Assembly: GCF_002844235.1 (NCBI RefSeq)
Contig: NZ_PGTS01000001.1
Location: forward strand, 372,001-436,000
Origin: Thalassospira povalilytica
GTDB lineage: Bacteria; Pseudomonadota; Alphaproteobacteria; Rhodospirillales; Thalassospiraceae
Reading direction: 5' to 3'
DNA: 64,000 nt
Notes under the pieces: model-generated
The model's database searches: none
What the model saw: the letters and a program-made list of their open reading frames with translations, nothing else
Told to the model about the DNA's origin: nothing
Program-made: the position numbers and the translations under genes
Shown here: one piece after another, positions 37,639 through 46,895 of the stretch
How positions within the stretch are numbered: the stretch's first letter is position 1
How the letters are laid out: each line of letters opens with the position of its first letter

Positions 37639-39276
37639 ATGAAACTAAAAAAATTTTTTTTTTCTGCTGCTAGGCCAGCAGCATGGTATCGGCAGATTAA
37701 GCGTACCTGTCACTACGTCACAAAGTCATGGTACTGGTCCAAACTAGATAAATCTTATTCCGAATATTTATCTCTTGAAAGCGACAGCGAAGGTACGGCA
37801 GTGCTTGTGGAGGGGCTTTGGGATAACCCAAATCAATTTTACAGGCTTCGTGCTTTTCTGGAGGGGCTCGATCCCTCAAAACGTCAAGTTCTCGCCGCTG
37901 TCGTAAGGAACAAACGAGACAGGTCGGTTTCTACTTTGAAATCACTTGGTTTTAAAAAGTTCTATTATATAGATGATTGCCCTGAAATTGATTCAGATCG
38001 CTTTGCAGGGCAATCATTGAGGGATCGTCACCGTAAACTTGTTAATTTGAGATCTCTAACGTTGACGACAGGGCTTCCAGTCTTCGTCGTATATGACACT
38101 GTTCTGAAAAACAAAAGAACCCCCACAGTGAACGTTGAAGGGGATGATTACCTAGCTGCACTTGCTGATGCGGCTAGATTAGATCGTTTCTATAGTGCGA
38201 TCTTAAAGGAATTAAATCTGTCGGCGGTGGTGTTTAGTCATCCCTGGAAGACAGAGTTTGCAGTTATGGCATGGAAGTCAATTCAACATAATGTTGCATT
38301 CTTTCACTTGAATGGCATGTATGAATCGATGCGGATTAGGGCGATAAAGTCGGTAGATGACTTTCTTTTGCCAATTGAAGTTTGCAAATACAAAGACTTT
38401 CGCAATTTGCCTAATATGGTCAAGGAAAAATTGTACCAACGAGGCAGGGATTATTTGCAAACTAGAGGAAATACCGGAAACACTGATATAAATGAGACTA
38501 TGGCCTTCTCAGGTATTCCTACAGCGGAAGATTTGGCCTCTAATCTAAAAATACCACCCAGCAAACATGTCTGCTTAATTTGTGGACATGCATGGTTTGA
38601 TTTTCCTCATGCGTTTGGAATGGCTAATTTCAGGGATTTCGTCGATTGGTTTGAGGTTACCTTGGAGGTGATAGCAAAAAAAACAGACATCGTCTGGTTG
38701 CTTAAGCCGCATCCGACAGAGGAATGGTATGGCGGGGCGAGAATGCGCGACTTTGCATCAAATCTACCTAGTCATGTAATATTACTTGAAGAAGAAGTTT
38801 CTACGGAAGCCGCGCAAGAGTTTGCTGATTCCATCGTTACGGTCCACGGTACGATCGGCATGGAAGCTGCCGCAAGAGGAAAGCCGGTGTTATGTGCCGA
38901 TAAAAACCCTTATCTGGACTGGGAGTTCGCAACTACTGCGCAAAGCAGGCAGCAATACATTGAGCTTCTCAAAGGGGTAAATCAACTTAAGCAGCCATCG
39001 AGTCAAAAAATGGATGAGGCAGCTACTTGTTTGTATTTAAATGTTGCTCCAACTGATGAGGAACATGGGTTAATAAAACTTGTTGCTGACCACGAGCAGC
39101 CAAGTTTAATTTTCGGAAATTTGTTAGAGCTATGTAAAAAGCCGAATTCCATTGTCGAACAAGGTCAGAAGGTACGTGATTGGCTGAATTCAGACACTCA
39201 CAGCTTTAGCGTGTATCATAAGATTAGGGCTGTTAAACAATTGGACATTGGAAACGATAATGACAAAGAAGTATAA
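37639..39276 (+). CDS. GT-B-type surface glycan transferase with HP and GTxxxEA motifs
   Basis: About 545 residues, no signal peptide. The C-terminal half shows LLKPHPTEE and, 70 residues later, VHGTIGMEAAARGKPVL. An HP motif followed by a small Ser/Thr helix motif is typical of CMP-sugar transferases (capsule Kdo transferases of the KpsC/KpsS type and polysialyltransferases). It may add the CMP-activated acidic sugar of this cluster. The ATG at 37639 is preferred; a GTG at 37567 is in frame. The family assignment is by motif only. Confidence 0.6.
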   Translation: MKLKKFFFSAARPAAWYRQIKRTCHYVTKSWYWSKLDKSYSEYLSLESDSEGTAVLVEGLWDNPNQFYRLRAFLEGLDPSKRQVLAAVVRNKRDRSVSTLKSLGFKKFYYIDDCPEIDSDRFAGQSLRDRHRKLVNLRSLTLTTGLPVFVVYDTVLKNKRTPTVNVEGDDYLAALADAARLDRFYSAILKELNLSAVVFSHPWKTEFAVMAWKSIQHNVAFFHLNGMYESMRIRAIKSVDDFLLPIEVCKYKDFRNLPNMVKEKLYQRGRDYLQTRGNTGNTDINETMAFSGIPTAEDLASNLKIPPSKHVCLICGHAWFDFPHAFGMANFRDFVDWFEVTLEVIAKKTDIVWLLKPHPTEEWYGGARMRDFASNLPSHVILLEEEVSTEAAQEFADSIVTVHGTIGMEAAARGKPVLCADKNPYLDWEFATTAQSRQQYIELLKGVNQLKQPSSQKMDEAATCLYLNVAPTDEEHGLIKLVADHEQPSLIFGNLLELCKKPNSIVEQGQKVRDWLNSDTHSFSVYHKIRAVKQLDIGNDNDKEV

Positions 39277-40639
39277 AATCGGTCTATTTATTGATCATGA
39301 TATCATGATACGTCATTTTTTGCATTCTCGAGTTTTCGAAGGAATTTTCAAATGTCATGATGTCGATGTGATTGTTCCGCCAGCTAGCAACAAAAGAATC
39401 TCATTGGACCCTGCACCATGGGTATTAAATTCCCGGTTGGTGCGTTTGGACGCGAACCCGGTAACCCACAGATTATGGGCACGCTTGATGCAAGTTCAAG
39501 CAATGAGGTTTAATAGGTCTGCTCCGAGCATGAGAAAGGCGTGGCGCTTAGTTCAGTCCTGGAAATCGGAACTGCTTCATACTGTTCTAGGCTTCCCAGG
39601 AATATTTTATTTTTTCCAGTTGTATGTTCGAAATTTTGTGAAAAACAACCCGAATGTCGAACTCGGTGATCTGATCAATCGGCAAGGGTATGATGTTGTT
39701 CTCAACGCAGGTATACCGAATGGAATATTCGTTAACGATTTGATCGTTGAGTGTCGTAAAAATGAAATTCCTCTGCTCTATATTATGAATTCATGGGACA
39801 ATCCAAGTGCGGGTCCATTTGCCGCAGGAAGGCCTGACGCATTTTTGGCATGGGGGCCTCAGACTGCGCAGCATGCGAGAGAGTATCAGGGATTCCCTCA
39901 AGAAGATGTTTATACGATTGGGGCAGCGCAGTTTGAGGTCTACAAGACAGAGCCTACTGTAACGAGGCAAGAGTTTTGTCGTACCCATGTTATCCCCGAG
40001 CAAGCAAAAATTATCTTATACGCAGGTGGCAGTTTAGGCACCAACGAGTTTGAGCATCTTCAATTGTTAGAGGATGCAATTGAGCGCGGCAAAGTGGAGA
40101 ATGCGGTAATAGTCTATCGGCCCCATCCTTGGGGAGGAGGGGGGAATGCCGGCGATAAAATAATTTCGCATCACTGGAAGCATGTACGGATCGAAAGTAC
40201 GATGAGAGACTATTTGCTCTCTATAAAAACGCGCGGTTATCATCTAACATTCCCGAGTTATATTGATACGCACAATGTTCTCAATGCTGCTGATGTTGTG
40301 ATCTCTCCGTTATCTACAATCTTGATAGAGGCGGCTTTACATCAAAAGCCAATCATGTGTTTTTTGCCTCTTGAAGATGTTAGTGCGCGGCATTTTCAAA
40401 CAGTACACAACCTTCCCCATTTCCTGGACTTGCAACAAGACCCTAATGTGGTGCTAGCCAAAGGGCGTAATGAACTTATATCGAAGCTACCACACTTGCT
40501 TGGTCGCTTGGAGCAACGCGATTTTTCCGAAAAGATATCAAAAACGTGTGAGTTCTTTGTATCCACGCACAATAAATTATACAGTGATCGCGTAATTGAA
40601 GTGGTGGAAAAAGTCTTGCAAAAGAAGAAAGAGATTTAA
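39260..40639 (+). CDS. GT-B-type transferase, second HP-motif protein
   Basis: 459 residues. VIVYRPHPWGGGG and VVISPLSTILIEAALHQKPIM give the HP and ST-xxEA motifs in the same order as in the preceding protein. The N-terminal half carries a Rossmann-like start (KIGLFIDHDIMIRHFLHSRVFEG). It overlaps the preceding gene by 17 bases and precedes the ABC exporter by 3 bases, so it is part of the same transcript. It is probably a cytosolic glycosyltransferase; donor and acceptor are unknown. Confidence 0.6.
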   Translation: MTKKYKIGLFIDHDIMIRHFLHSRVFEGIFKCHDVDVIVPPASNKRISLDPAPWVLNSRLVRLDANPVTHRLWARLMQVQAMRFNRSAPSMRKAWRLVQSWKSELLHTVLGFPGIFYFFQLYVRNFVKNNPNVELGDLINRQGYDVVLNAGIPNGIFVNDLIVECRKNEIPLLYIMNSWDNPSAGPFAAGRPDAFLAWGPQTAQHAREYQGFPQEDVYTIGAAQFEVYKTEPTVTRQEFCRTHVIPEQAKIILYAGGSLGTNEFEHLQLLEDAIERGKVENAVIVYRPHPWGGGGNAGDKIISHHWKHVRIESTMRDYLLSIKTRGYHLTFPSYIDTHNVLNAADVVISPLSTILIEAALHQKPIMCFLPLEDVSARHFQTVHNLPHFLDLQQDPNVVLAKGRNELISKLPHLLGRLEQRDFSEKISKTCEFFVSTHNKLYSDRVIEVVEKVLQKKKEI

Positions 40640-40642
40640 GGG

Positions 40643-42325
40643 GTGTTACGTTTTAATATCCCATTCGGCAATACGTGGAGGAAACTGTCTGGTCACAGAC
40701 GGTCTATTTTATTATTTATACTGCTACTAATGGTTGTTTCCTCTCTGGATGCGGTGAGCTTGTCTATCATCCCTGCTGTTTTGACCTACGTTGGAGGAGG
40801 CGGCAGTGACGGGTCTTATGTGCCGAATTTTATACTGAGATTTGTAGATTTTAATGGTGTGGCGGATATCTATATATTCGTCGTGGCATTTTCGATTTTA
40901 TTTTTGATAAAAGTATTTTTGGAGTCTTTTGCAAATGTTGCGTCAGGTGTGATCACCCGTCAGATAAGAGATGACTGGCGGTCGAAATATTTTCAAAGAC
41001 TATTCGATATGCCATACATGTACTTTTCCTCGTATCCTTCTGGTACGCACTTGGAGAATCTTATTAATCAGCCGATTAGAGCTGCTAAATATGTTAGATT
41101 GAACTTATCTATTGCAACGACATTTATTTCTATCGTGTCGATGTTGGTCCTCCTGTTTGTGATGTCACCGGCTGCTACGCTGTTAATTGGTGGAGTGTTT
41201 TTAGTTTTAATGGCAATAGTTGTTTTTCCGATCCGATCCTTGTCGACTAAGTTGGGAGCGGAGGAAAATAGAAAATTGCAGTCGGTTAGTGCATGCGCAT
41301 CTGAAGCAGTTCAAGGTGCGCAGCAAATTAGAATCTTCAGCTTGCAAAAAAAGTGGAGGGAGCAACTTTTCAGGTTGTCACTTAGGCAATCAGGAACAGC
41401 AACTCATATATCGATTGTTAACGAAGCTCCTAAACTTCTATGCGTGGCTGTACTCGTAATTTTATTGGTTTTTGCAATATTGTTTTACTCTGAAGATATT
41501 GAAAAGGCGGTTCCTTTGGCCGCTTTGTTTGTTGTCGTTGGTCAAAAGATACAAGCGGCGGCGAGCTCAATGTTGTCATACTATTCGCAAGCACGAAATT
41601 TTCGTCCTTCATTTGATATTCTTCATGAGAGATTAAATACTGTTGAGATGAAGAATGCGGCGATTGAACGCAAGCTGCCAAAAAAAATAAATGTTATCGA
41701 GTTTAAACATGTAAGCTTTTCGTACCCAACAGGAGGCCGTGAGTTCAAAAATATTTCATTCTCAGTTAGGGCAGGTGAGATTACTTCGTTTGTTGGTCCG
41801 TCTGGCGTTGGTAAGACCACACTCTTAAACTTGTTGTGTGGGCTCCTGGATCCCCAAGGTGGCGAGGTGCTTGTGAATGGCGTGCCTCGTTATTCTCCCT
41901 GTGACGAAAAGTGGTTTGCTCGTGTCGGGATGGTCAGCCAAGATAATTTCCTGTTTCGGGATACCGTGGCGAACAACATCTCATTAGGCGTCGGTATCGA
42001 AGGGGTTCGAGAGGCGGCGATCCTAGCTGGTGCGGATGAATTTATTATGTCGTTAAAAGGCGGCTATGGGCACATGCTCGGTGAAGGGGGGCATGGTCTT
42101 TCAGGCGGGCAGCGTCAACGTATTGCTATAGCGAGAGCCATTCACCGAAACTGTGATGTCGTGATATTTGACGAAGCGACTAGCGCATTAGACTCGCAAA
42201 GCCAAGAAGTGGTTATTCGAGCGATGGAACAACTAGCTGCAGCGGGAAAAATTGTGATTGTAGTGACCCATCGAGAAGAAGCGCTCAGGGGGACGACTAA
42301 AACAATTAATGTTGCCGAATTATAG
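40643..42325 (+). CDS. ABC exporter/flippase (fused permease-ATPase), PglK/MsbA-like
   Basis: 560 residues. Six membrane segments cover residues 1-310; the ATPase has Walker A GPSGVGKTTL, signature LSGGQRQRIAIARA, Walker B VVIFDEATSALD and H-loop VVTHREE. Lone half-transporters in glycan clusters flip lipid-linked oligosaccharides (PglK type). The start is a GTG at 40643. No Wzx, Wzy or Wzm/Wzt is in the island, so this is the only visible route for the glycan across the inner membrane. Confidence 0.94.
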   Translation: MLRFNIPFGNTWRKLSGHRRSILLFILLLMVVSSLDAVSLSIIPAVLTYVGGGGSDGSYVPNFILRFVDFNGVADIYIFVVAFSILFLIKVFLESFANVASGVITRQIRDDWRSKYFQRLFDMPYMYFSSYPSGTHLENLINQPIRAAKYVRLNLSIATTFISIVSMLVLLFVMSPAATLLIGGVFLVLMAIVVFPIRSLSTKLGAEENRKLQSVSACASEAVQGAQQIRIFSLQKKWREQLFRLSLRQSGTATHISIVNEAPKLLCVAVLVILLVFAILFYSEDIEKAVPLAALFVVVGQKIQAAASSMLSYYSQARNFRPSFDILHERLNTVEMKNAAIERKLPKKINVIEFKHVSFSYPTGGREFKNISFSVRAGEITSFVGPSGVGKTTLLNLLCGLLDPQGGEVLVNGVPRYSPCDEKWFARVGMVSQDNFLFRDTVANNISLGVGIEGVREAAILAGADEFIMSLKGGYGHMLGEGGHGLSGGQRQRIAIARAIHRNCDVVIFDEATSALDSQSQEVVIRAMEQLAAAGKIVIVVTHREEALRGTTKTINVAEL

Positions 42326-42360
42326 GTTGGAATTTTGACCGTGGGACTTGTTTTGAATAA

Positions 42361-43776
42361 ATGTCTGCTAAAATGAAAAAAAAAATAAAGCTTTGGTTAA
42401 GGGCAATGGGGTTGATTGGGTTTGCTGAAGCTGCCCAGAGATACTGGATATCATCTTCTCGACGGCGGCTAGAACTGTTTGTTCTTTCTAAGCTGCGAGA
42501 CGAGAATATTTGGATAGACCCAAAAGACATTGATGTGACTGTTGGTGTTGTCTGGGAGACCCGGCTTAATCAACTTTTGGACATTCAGGAAAGCGAACGA
42601 GTCAGAGTTCTTCGTATTCCTCGGGCTGTTTTTCATCCGGGCTGGTTTCGTTATCTTCGTTCTTTCGTTCGCGAAGCAAAAAGTGTTCCTATGGGAGAGT
42701 ACTCTCTAGACCACTATTTTGATAAGAAATATAACAAAGGTCGAAAAAAATTTAGGGAGTATTGTCTAAAAGTATTTAAGGTAATTTCAAAAGAATATAA
42801 AATCGATACATTTGTTATGCCCAAGGTTAATGATGATTGGGCTGTTGATTGCATCATGGCTTTGAATGAGGGAGGCTACAAATTATTAGTTGATGATAGA
42901 GAGAGTATAATTACCAGTCAGCGCATGAAAGTCGTCGCGCCGAAGTTAAAAGAGCTACTGAATATAAAGTTTGATCGACTTCTGGTGCATAACGAACTTC
43001 ATAAAAAGCTTTTTCTTGACGCAGGGATCCCAGAAAAGTTAATCGAAGTTAATGGGATGCCGCAAACAGACTATTGGTTTTCTAAAAAATGTTGGAAAGA
43101 TGGAAAATCAATTCACTCTAATATCAGCTCTGAAAAAATCAAGATTCTTTATTTCTCGTTCGGCCCCCGCACATATATGAATTTTTACTATGGTGACGAG
43201 AAAAGAGATTGGTCGTCTCTTTGTGCTGACTATCATGATGTTATATTAAAGATTCTTGAGGAAAGCTCTGATAGGGTCCAGATTATTTATAAGACTGGTG
43301 GGAAGCCATTAAGGGATCTGTATCCAGGATTCGAAACATTTCAGGCTGGAGCAAAGCGCTATATCGAAAACCACTCACTTTTGATGCTTGATGGAAGCTA
43401 TAGTTCTTTTGATCTTATTCGAAATTGTGATCTTGTCCTCGGGTTCCAAACATCAGGATTGCTTGAAGCAATGTTTACTGATGTGCCGATTGTTTACGGA
43501 GGATGGGGCGAGCTCTTTGACGAGATAAAGGATACTCTTTTGCCGTTGCATGAATGTGAAGGGGTCCATCATGCTAAAAGTCGAGACGACTTGTATGGTA
43601 TCATCCGAGCACATTTGTTTGGAAAAATAACTCGCAGCCTATCTGAAGAGCAGCGCCAATCTAGAATTCGAATGAGAGAAATCTATTTTAATAGAGCTGA
43701 CGGTGCTGTATCTCGCAGATTACTTCGAGCAGTGAAGGAGATATCTAAGAATTCATCTCGTGGTGGGCAGGGATAA
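42361..43776 (+). CDS. putative GT-B-type transferase, third of the group
   Basis: 471 residues. The C-terminal part shows RVQIIYKTGGKPLRDLYPGF and LVLGFQTSGLLEAMFTDVPIVYGG, similar in order to the CDP-glycerol/Kdo-type GT-B fold of the two earlier proteins, although the HP motif is not intact. The N-terminal half is unlike anything I recognise. It follows the flippase gene by about 35 bases. Function is inferred from fold pattern and context. Confidence 0.5.
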   Translation: MSAKMKKKIKLWLRAMGLIGFAEAAQRYWISSSRRRLELFVLSKLRDENIWIDPKDIDVTVGVVWETRLNQLLDIQESERVRVLRIPRAVFHPGWFRYLRSFVREAKSVPMGEYSLDHYFDKKYNKGRKKFREYCLKVFKVISKEYKIDTFVMPKVNDDWAVDCIMALNEGGYKLLVDDRESIITSQRMKVVAPKLKELLNIKFDRLLVHNELHKKLFLDAGIPEKLIEVNGMPQTDYWFSKKCWKDGKSIHSNISSEKIKILYFSFGPRTYMNFYYGDEKRDWSSLCADYHDVILKILEESSDRVQIIYKTGGKPLRDLYPGFETFQAGAKRYIENHSLLMLDGSYSSFDLIRNCDLVLGFQTSGLLEAMFTDVPIVYGGWGELFDEIKDTLLPLHECEGVHHAKSRDDLYGIIRAHLFGKITRSLSEEQRQSRIRMREIYFNRADGAVSRRLLRAVKEISKNSSRGGQG

Positions 43777-43813
43777 TGTTATCATATTTCGAATATTTAT
43801 TTGTCCTCTGAAT

Positions 43814-44731
43814 TCACAGCGTATAGCTTTTGTTTTTAGGGAGCATTAATATGTTTGAATGTTTATAGTCATTTCGGACTTTGTGCTTTTTGAAAGAATT
43901 TTCTCTCCATTCATATGAATCGTAAGAGAAGTTCATTATGAACTCAATTATTTCTTTGCTACGAGCTGTGTGGTCGACTCCTAAGTCACCTACTTCAATG
44001 CATATAATCGGTTGATGATTTTTTAAAGTGTTGGTCATTCCTTGTAGGACTTCTTTCTCAGCACTTTCTGCATCTACTTTTACGAATGAGGGTTTTATTT
44101 TTTTATCGTTGCAATAATCATCAATTGTAATTGCTTTTACCTTTACACTATTACTCTTTGGCTGTTTTATACGGGGGAGTCTTGCATCACGGACCGAGTT
44201 AAAAGCAGAAAAAGAAGTGCCGTAATCATTGATTTCTAATTCAGTGTTTTCGCACCAAACTGCAGCGTTGTTTAAGTATGCATTTTCTTCAAAACAATTG
44301 CGCTTTAAGCAGGCAAAGGTTGTTGGGACTGGTTCAAAAGTATGTACTTGCCCGTTCGGGCCGACGAGATCTAGAGCAAGAGAGCTGAAGAACCCAATGT
44401 GACCACCTACGTCAATAACTGTGTCGCCAGGGCTTAAGAATTTGACGAACGCGCGAGCTACTGCTTCTTCGAGATATCCAAATCTTAATATTTCAGAGGA
44501 AACAACTTCCGGGAGAATAACGTTGAATTTTTTCCCCCAAAAGGTGGTGCAGCTGCTTTTCCTATCTAGATTCATATGACGTAACAGGCTGCATTGAACC
44601 GTTGTAGCAAACATATTTGGTGCTGTAAGCAGGCGCTTCCCCCAGCTTAGGCTGGAGAGCCTTTTGCGACGATGTACCGCGCTGTTCAAGTGTGCTTCAA
44701 CATGTTCTGCGAATTTTTTTAGCATGTCCAT
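43814..44731 (-). CDS. FkbM-family methyltransferase on the opposite strand
   Basis: 305 residues. Motif I is VIDVGGHIGFFSSL, followed by FEPVPTTF, and the family C-terminal FVKVDAESAEKEVLQGM. FkbM enzymes O-methylate sugars or polyketides with SAM. It is the only minus-strand gene in the island and sits between the flippase block and the NeuB block, so it has its own promoter in the 290-base gap at its 5' side. It is convergent with the preceding transferase. Confidence 0.9.
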   Translation of the reverse strand: MDMLKKFAEHVEAHLNSAVHRRKRLSSLSWGKRLLTAPNMFATTVQCSLLRHMNLDRKSSCTTFWGKKFNVILPEVVSSEILRFGYLEEAVARAFVKFLSPGDTVIDVGGHIGFFSSLALDLVGPNGQVHTFEPVPTTFACLKRNCFEENAYLNNAAVWCENTELEINDYGTSFSAFNSVRDARLPRIKQPKSNSVKVKAITIDDYCNDKKIKPSFVKVDAESAEKEVLQGMTNTLKNHQPIICIEVGDLGVDHTARSKEIIEFIMNFSYDSYEWRENSFKKHKVRNDYKHSNILMLPKNKSYTL

Positions 44732-45020
44732 TCCATGACTAAAATTAATACTGCGATGACTACTACTCTGTTACGAGAATGATTTCCACCGTCAACAGCA
44801 TTTTGCCGTTAAGTTCAGTTGGTGTCAGTGGGCTCGATTTGCTGTCTGGATTTCACATGGTCGTATCTTGCGGAAATGTCTATCTGTGTTATAGGGAGGG
44901 CAAGTTAGTCCAAATTTAGTCTGGTTAATAATCAGCAACATCTGGGTGACAGTAGCATTTCAGAGTATCCGGGGCGCCCTTATTGTTGGGGTTTTACGAG
45001 GCTCTTTAAATAGGTGAACG

Positions 45021-46052
45021 ATGTTCGAAAATCTTGAGGAAAAGCGTCAAAGTTACGTTATCGCAGAAGTCGGAAATAACCATCAGGGTGACCTTGATAT
45101 AGCCCGCAAATATATAGAAAAATTTGCGGCGCTTGGGGCTTCGGCGATCAAATTTCAAACACGAAATAATCGATATCTATTTTCTGAGAGCGGATACTCA
45201 GCGCCGTATAATAGCGAGCACTCGTTTGCCAAAACGTATGGCGAACATCGTGAACTTTTAGAGCTTAAGCCTGAGTGGCTTCCAATTTTAAAAGAGGACT
45301 GTGATCGAGTGGGGGTTGATTTCATGTCAACACCATTTGATGAGCCCAGTTTGGATTTGCTATGCAGTATCGGTGTGAGTTTGCTGAAGGTTGCGTCTTT
45401 CGATCTTGGCAATTTGCCGTTCTTAAGCCGAATTGCATCTAAAGGGTTGCCGGTTGTACTTAGTTGCGGAGGTGGGCAATTAGAACAAATTCGCGCAAGT
45501 TATGAGGTTTTGCGAAGAGGGGCGCCTGAAGTGGCTATCCTTCACTGCGTTTCGGAGTACCCTTGTGAATACAACATCCTGGGGTTGAATAATATTGATG
45601 TCCTTGCGAAAGAATTTCCCGATTGCACCATAGGCCTTTCAGATCACTTCACAGGCATTCTTTCTGGTCCTGTTGCCTATATGAAAGGAGCCCGAGTTTT
45701 TGAAAAGCATGTGACATTGAACCGAGCGTGGAAAGGGACCGATCACGGATTTGCACTAGAGCCTGAAGGGTTTCGAAAGTTCGTGAGAGATATTTCTCGC
45801 GTGCCGCACATGTTAAATCCTAAGCCTGCAGATGAGTTGGGAACCGAGATGGTTTTCAAAAAGCTCGGCAAGTCCATTGTTGCCTACAAAGATATTCCTG
45901 CCGGTGAAAAATTAACGTTGGATAATTTGACAGGCAAAATCTTCGATAACCAGGGTATCCCGGTTCGGCAATCAGTTGAAGTAATCGGAAAGTCGGCTGT
46001 CCAAGATATAGCTGCAGGTCAGTTGATCCAATTTTCTCAGTTGAGCGACTAA
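45021..46052 (+). CDS. NeuB-family ulosonate synthase (PEP-condensing)
   Basis: 343 residues, TIM barrel plus C-terminal SAF (antifreeze-like) domain (from about 275: LGKSIVAYKDIPAGEKLT). Signature residues: EVGNNHQGD, AIKFQT, STPFDEPS, IGLSDHF and EKHVTLNR. NeuB/PseI/LegI enzymes join PEP to an N-acetylated or other aldose, giving a 3-deoxy-2-ulosonic acid. The subtype cannot be told by eye. It begins the third module after a 290-base gap and is followed by the SDR, ALDH, cytidylyltransferase and transketolase genes. Confidence 0.94.
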   Translation: MFENLEEKRQSYVIAEVGNNHQGDLDIARKYIEKFAALGASAIKFQTRNNRYLFSESGYSAPYNSEHSFAKTYGEHRELLELKPEWLPILKEDCDRVGVDFMSTPFDEPSLDLLCSIGVSLLKVASFDLGNLPFLSRIASKGLPVVLSCGGGQLEQIRASYEVLRRGAPEVAILHCVSEYPCEYNILGLNNIDVLAKEFPDCTIGLSDHFTGILSGPVAYMKGARVFEKHVTLNRAWKGTDHGFALEPEGFRKFVRDISRVPHMLNPKPADELGTEMVFKKLGKSIVAYKDIPAGEKLTLDNLTGKIFDNQGIPVRQSVEVIGKSAVQDIAAGQLIQFSQLSD

Positions 46053-46082
46053 AAATCTACTTTTTAGACTGGAAATATTCAA

Positions 46083-46895
46083 ATGACGTCCCACTCAGGC
46101 TTCGATGTCGCTGGCGAGATAGTTGTTGTTACTGGGGCTGGTGGTCAACTAGGCTCAGCTTATGCGCGCGCATTTTTGGAATGCGGAGCTTCCGTTTGGG
46201 GGCTTGACATAGTTAACAATTCGGCGATTAGCAAACTTGAGGAGGAGTATCCTTCTCTTTTCAAGTTTCGACAGGCAAACATTACCATTAAGACTGATCT
46301 TAAAAAAATTGCACAGGAAATGACTGACAGTGCAAGTTTGCCAACCGTTTTGTTAAACAACGCTGCTCTTGATTCTCCGCCGAAAGCCCCGGCAGAGGAA
46401 AATGGTCCGTTTGAGGAATATCCAGAATCTTCCTGGGATGAAGTTCTCGACGTCAATCTGAAGGGGATGTTTCTGTGTTGTCAGGTGTTTGGTCGATTAA
46501 TGGCGCAGAAAAGGAATGGTTCCATAATAAATGTGTCATCAATATATGGTGTTGTAGCGCCGGATCAGAGCCTTTACGAATACAGAAGAAAAAGGGGTGA
46601 GAATTTTTACAAACCTATTGCCTATTCGGTTTCTAAGTCCGGCGTTTTAAATTTGAGTCGGTATTTGGCGGCGTACTGGGCGAAAAGCAATGTACGTGTG
46701 AATACGCTGACAATATCAGGCGTTTTTAATAATCAAGAACAAGAATTTCTGGAGCAATATTGCTCTAGAATTCCTATTGGAAGAATGGCACTGCCAAGTG
46801 ACTATTGTGGGCCAGTTTTGTTTTTGGCCAGTGCAGCTTCAGGGTACATGACGGGAAGTAATTTAGTCGTAGATGGCGGGTGGACGGCGATATAA
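46083..46895 (+). CDS. short-chain dehydrogenase/reductase
   Basis: 270 residues, classical SDR. NAD(P) motif TGAGGQLG (17-24), NNAA, catalytic Ser in INVSSIYG and YSVSK, and a C-terminal VDGGWT. It resembles the PtmA-type SDRs of flagellin-glycan clusters, but classical SDRs are hard to assign. It shares the TAATG stop/start with the next gene, so it is translationally coupled to the aldehyde dehydrogenase. The role is presumably reduction or oxidation of a sugar intermediate. Confidence 0.92.
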   Translation: MTSHSGFDVAGEIVVVTGAGGQLGSAYARAFLECGASVWGLDIVNNSAISKLEEEYPSLFKFRQANITIKTDLKKIAQEMTDSASLPTVLLNNAALDSPPKAPAEENGPFEEYPESSWDEVLDVNLKGMFLCCQVFGRLMAQKRNGSIINVSSIYGVVAPDQSLYEYRRKRGENFYKPIAYSVSKSGVLNLSRYLAAYWAKSNVRVNTLTISGVFNNQEQEFLEQYCSRIPIGRMALPSDYCGPVLFLASAASGYMTGSNLVVDGGWTAI

